A stretch of 64,000 nt of DNA from Catonia carolina (taxonomy: Eukaryota; Arthropoda; Insecta; Hemiptera; Achilidae), in assembly GCA_035578175.1 (NCBI GenBank), contig JAQMRL010000008.1, forward strand, positions 91,748,541-91,812,540, written 5' to 3'. A program made the position numbers and the translations under genes. Below are positions 61,041-64,000 of this stretch, piece after piece. How positions within the stretch are numbered: position 1 is the stretch's first letter; each line of letters starts with the position of its first letter. The notes under the pieces were generated by a model, which was given only the letters and a program-made list of their open reading frames with translations, was not told where the DNA came from and did no database searches.

Positions 61041-61167
61041 CTGAAAATTTCAAAAGATAACATTTTAAAACAAAAAATAAACAATAAGCCACCATAAAAT
61101 TAATAAAAAATATATTAATAGTAGTTACTGCCTACGAACTAACCTACAGATTTCATTGTGTCAGATA

Positions 61168-62096
61168 CGAGTCGTGTTCAGAAAGTAAGTACAGTTTTTA
61201 AAAAACAAAAGTAAAACAATTTTTTTCAACACAATTTTATTTCTACATGAAAGCCCAAACCTTTAACTATTTTTCGACATAGTTTCCACCGATGTTCAAA
61301 CACTTGTCGTAGCGGGTGATCAATTTGTCTATACACTGTTCGTAGAAGGTTCCCGCTACTGACGTGCACAAAACCAAGAGACTCGGAAAAGCTTTGACTT
61401 TTCTCACATGGTACAGTGATGATGGTGAGGATTTTTTAAACAAAATTGTGACAAGTGATGAAACTTGGGTCCGTCATGTCACACCGGAATCTAAACAGCA
61501 GTCAATGGAGTGGCGACACACGCAATACCCGAAGAAACAAAAATTCAAGACGACCATATCTGCACAAAAAATCATGCGCACTGTCTTTTGGGATCGGAAA
61601 GGTGTTTTGCTGATTGATTTTCTCCCAAGAGGTGAAACCATTAATGTGGCAAGGTATTGCGAAACCTTAAGAAAACTAAGGCGGGCAATTGTGTTGCTCC
61701 ATAACAATGCTCAGCCCCATACCGCTGGTGACACTCAAACATTGGTTCGACAATTTCGTTGGGAGCAGTTCGATCACCCGCCCTACAGCCCGGGCTTGGC
61801 ACCGTCTGACTACCACTTGTTTCGGCACATGAAGCGTGAGCCAGGCGGCCAATGCTTTGAAACCGACAATGAAGTGAAAACTGCCGTGGAGTCATGGCTA
61901 CATTCGTTGGCGGGAACCTTCTACAAAGAGGGTATAGACAAATTGATCATCCGCTACGACAAGTGTTTGAACATCGGTGGAAACTATGTCGAAAAATAGT
62001 TTAAGGTTTGGGCTTTCATGTAGAAATAAAATTGTGTTGAAAAAAATTGTTTTACTTGTTTTTTTTTAAAAACGGTACTTTCTGAACACGCCTCGT
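61168..62096. mobile_element. Palindromic mariner derivative C
   Basis: TA at 61166 and 62097; terminal motif CGAG.CGTGTTCAGAAAGTA inverted. Left arm 61168-61356 is the reverse complement of right arm 61910-62096. The left arm replaces the transposon's own 5' end and the transposase N-terminus. Confidence 0.88.
61357..61999 (+). pseudogene. Mariner transposase, N-terminally truncated (derivative C)
   Basis: 211-codon frame from 61364 to the natural stop. The first catalytic Asp is present (IVTSDETWVRHVTPESKQQS). The second is changed to Asn (VLLHNNAQPHTA, where the family has HDNA). The third is present (HPPYSPGLAPSDYHLFRHMK). It ends GGNYVEK. The helix-turn-helix region is missing, so it should be unable to bind ends or catalyse. 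Confidence 0.83.
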
Positions 62097-62453
62097 ATAT
62101 GGTTTTATAAGAGGAGTCATAGACTTGCAGCTGCTGTAGATGGAAGAATGAAGGTTACTGAGATGCATATTTGTGGATGTACACAAGATTTTTTAGATTA
62201 ATTATATTTTGAAAAACAAAGTAAGGGACAATTAATGATGGATTCGGATAAGTACAATTTAATGGAGCTTATTTTCTAATGTAAAGTGAAAATTTCGAGT
62301 GAATCTACCCACAGAAGGAACTCATATTTTAGAAAGTTAAGGAAATGGTTCAACAAGACAACTACCAGTCTATTTTATGGAGCTGGTGAAAAGATTAAAA
62401 TTACCGTTTGGACCACCATCTGGTATCAAATATGGATAGTAAATATCCAGGAC

Positions 62454-63393
62454 TAGTGAAGAGCATTCACTGTTTCAACCAGTCACCGTGATCACGGTGA
62501 CAGTTATTTTGCGTTCACCGTTACTTTTAATAGTTACTAGTGATTTAGTAATATCTAGTATATTTTTCAGTTGTTATCATGAAATAATAATAATGTTTTC
62601 AGTTGTTATTTCATTATAACAACTGAAGTTTTGATAAATTAAAAAAAGTGGGCTACATATATAACTAAAATGAAAATGTAGCCTAAAACTGATTAACACA
62701 AGGTATCCTAAATTAGTAATAAAAATAACATTTTATAAAAAAAGAGAAAGTACAAAAAACAATTTACAACTGAAAAAAATTAACAACGACAATATAAATA
62801 AAATAGCTAGGTAGAACACGCCGTACAATAAAAATAACACTGTAATGTAATTAATTAAGTTACCGCAATCAGAAATGGAAAGAAACTACCCTAGTTTTGG
62901 TGAGTCTAGTAGATGAAAAACATAACAAGGGGAAGAGACCGAGAGAGAGAGAGAGAGAGAGACAGAGTGCATAAAAATTGAAGTAAAAGAGAATGGACGT
63001 GCTGGTTATCAAAGGAGAGCACTAAGCCCAGTGAACAGACCAACATATCTTACGTAGCTATTATGTCGTTTTGTCTATTAACTGTGAACAGTGAATGAAT
63101 TTTTTCACAAGTTTCTAAGTTAAAGCATTCGTTCTGTCTTAAAAGTGACAGTGAATGAGTAAGTAACTGATTTTTGTAAAAGTGATTGGGGGAACGAGAG
63201 GTCTGTTACTCTTCTATCTGTAGAATTACGGTCGCCATGTCATACTATCTTAAACAGTGAACAGAGAATGAGTAAGCGATCTTTGTAACAGTGATTGGGG
63301 AACGGTTACTCGCCTATCTGAATAGCTGTGGTCACCGTGAATTATAAGTAACCGTGACTCGTTTACAGTGACAGTTCTTTTGTCTCTTCTCTA
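62454..63393. mobile_element. hAT-type MITE
   Basis: Ends TAG(T/A)GAAGAG inverted, with exact 8-bp target duplication TCCAGGAC (62446 and 63394). 940 bp. Subterminal repeats of the type CACTGTTT, ACCGTGA and GTGAACAG(T/A)GAATGAGTAAG occur at both ends (for example near 63140 and 63255). A (GA)n run lies at 62941-62961. No ORF. Confidence 0.78.
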
Positions 63394-63695
63394 TCCAGGA
63401 CCTGAGCCTAGTATCTTATTGTAGTGGGTACGCTAAATTGTTGAAAAATGTTTATGAAAACAGTATCGCCTGCAGGCCATCTGTAAGTCAACATACAAAC
63501 ACGGTTCTTGGTTTGTGTGAAAGATGTAACCTTTTTCTATAGAAATTTGTCCTTGTTATAAACGGTTGGATCTATTTTACATTGTAGCTAAACGGGGAAG
63601 GGAGCAGCGCATGAAAAACTACCGCCTGCAGTGTCCCCAAACAAGTCACCGTCATATCATTCTCCTTCAACCTGTAGAATTGTGACATATACGTA

Positions 63696-64000
63696 AGAGG
63701 TGTGACTATTAAATAATGAGACTGATGCTGTAAAAAATTTTATTTTTATTTTATACATAATCATTTATCGTCACCTTCAATATACACTCCTTCTCTATCC
63801 CTATAACGCTCCATGCGAATTTTCCATCGTTGGAAACAGTGCTAGAAGTCATCTTCTGTCAGCTCCTTCAGGACACGTGCCGCTTTCTCTTTTACAGCTT
63901 CCACAGACTCAAATCTTGTCAGTTTTAATGCAGATTTCACCTTAGGAAACAGGTAGAAGATAATAACGTGTGATGAAACGTGGTTTTTTACTTATGATCT
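63696..64000 (-). mobile_element. Mariner derivative D (cut by window end)
   Basis: Terminal repeat GAGGTGTGACTATTAAATAA and transposase C-terminal coding (reverse) as in derivative A. At about 63958 it crosses the same internal junction (GGTAGAAG|ATAATAAC) as the right arm and loop of A. It lacks the SINE found in A. The rest is beyond the window. Confidence 0.8.

Noticed and set aside
1..64000. A prokaryote-style operon, phage or defence system
   Set aside because: No ribosome-binding sites, no compact gene clusters; spliced exons and eukaryotic transposons show this is nuclear animal DNA.

Overview
The window is a piece of a large, AT-rich, intron-heavy animal genome, most likely an insect. 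The transposon mixture fits this: several mariner families, piggyBac, hAT, a Penelope-like element with GIY-YIG nuclease, a Helitron helicase fragment, LINEs and tRNA-derived SINEs. I cannot fix the species; a hemipteran is a guess.

One host gene accounts for essentially all recognisable single-copy coding sequence. It is the minus-strand gene for UTP20 (DRIM), the giant HEAT-repeat scaffold of the small-subunit processome / U3 snoRNP, needed for 18S rRNA processing in the nucleolus. I could place 19 consecutive internal exons between 61040 and 656. Their splice phases all join without a frame break, giving 4605 nt = 1535 codons. The N-terminal exons lie beyond 64000 and the C-terminal exons before position 1. 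Introns are about 1.1 to 6.0 kb.

The introns are packed with mobile DNA, much of it nested. From low to high coordinates: a Penelope-like palindrome with two GIY-YIG arms and hammerhead ribozymes (1.6-2.95 kb); a LINE 3' end (4.9-5.7 kb); mariner relics (6.3, 11.2, 12.7, 24.7, 34.1 kb); copies of a ~0.95-kb interspersed repeat (0, 7.7, 9.2, 22.5, 35.4, 59.7 kb); IS630/Tc1-type elements (17.8, 51.5 kb); a piggyBac-derived TTAA element in two copies (23.2 and 47.3 kb); LTRs of two families (31.6, 36.8, 38.3, 56.0, 58.1 kb); hAT elements (50.7 and 62.5 kb); and at least six copies of a ~390-bp SINE with hairpins at both ends.

The most unusual pattern is that three different mariner families (44.1, 47.8 and 61.2 kb) show the same rearranged architecture. 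The 3' end of the transposon is present at both ends in inverted orientation, replacing the 5' half, so each is a large palindrome. A fourth partial copy at the window edge (63.7 kb) shares the internal breakpoint of the 44.1-kb element, suggesting that this derivative multiplied as such. Other points of interest are an LTR starting about 20 bp upstream of a UTP20 splice acceptor, a duplicated splice donor at exon 9, and an inverted repeat bracketing exon 14.
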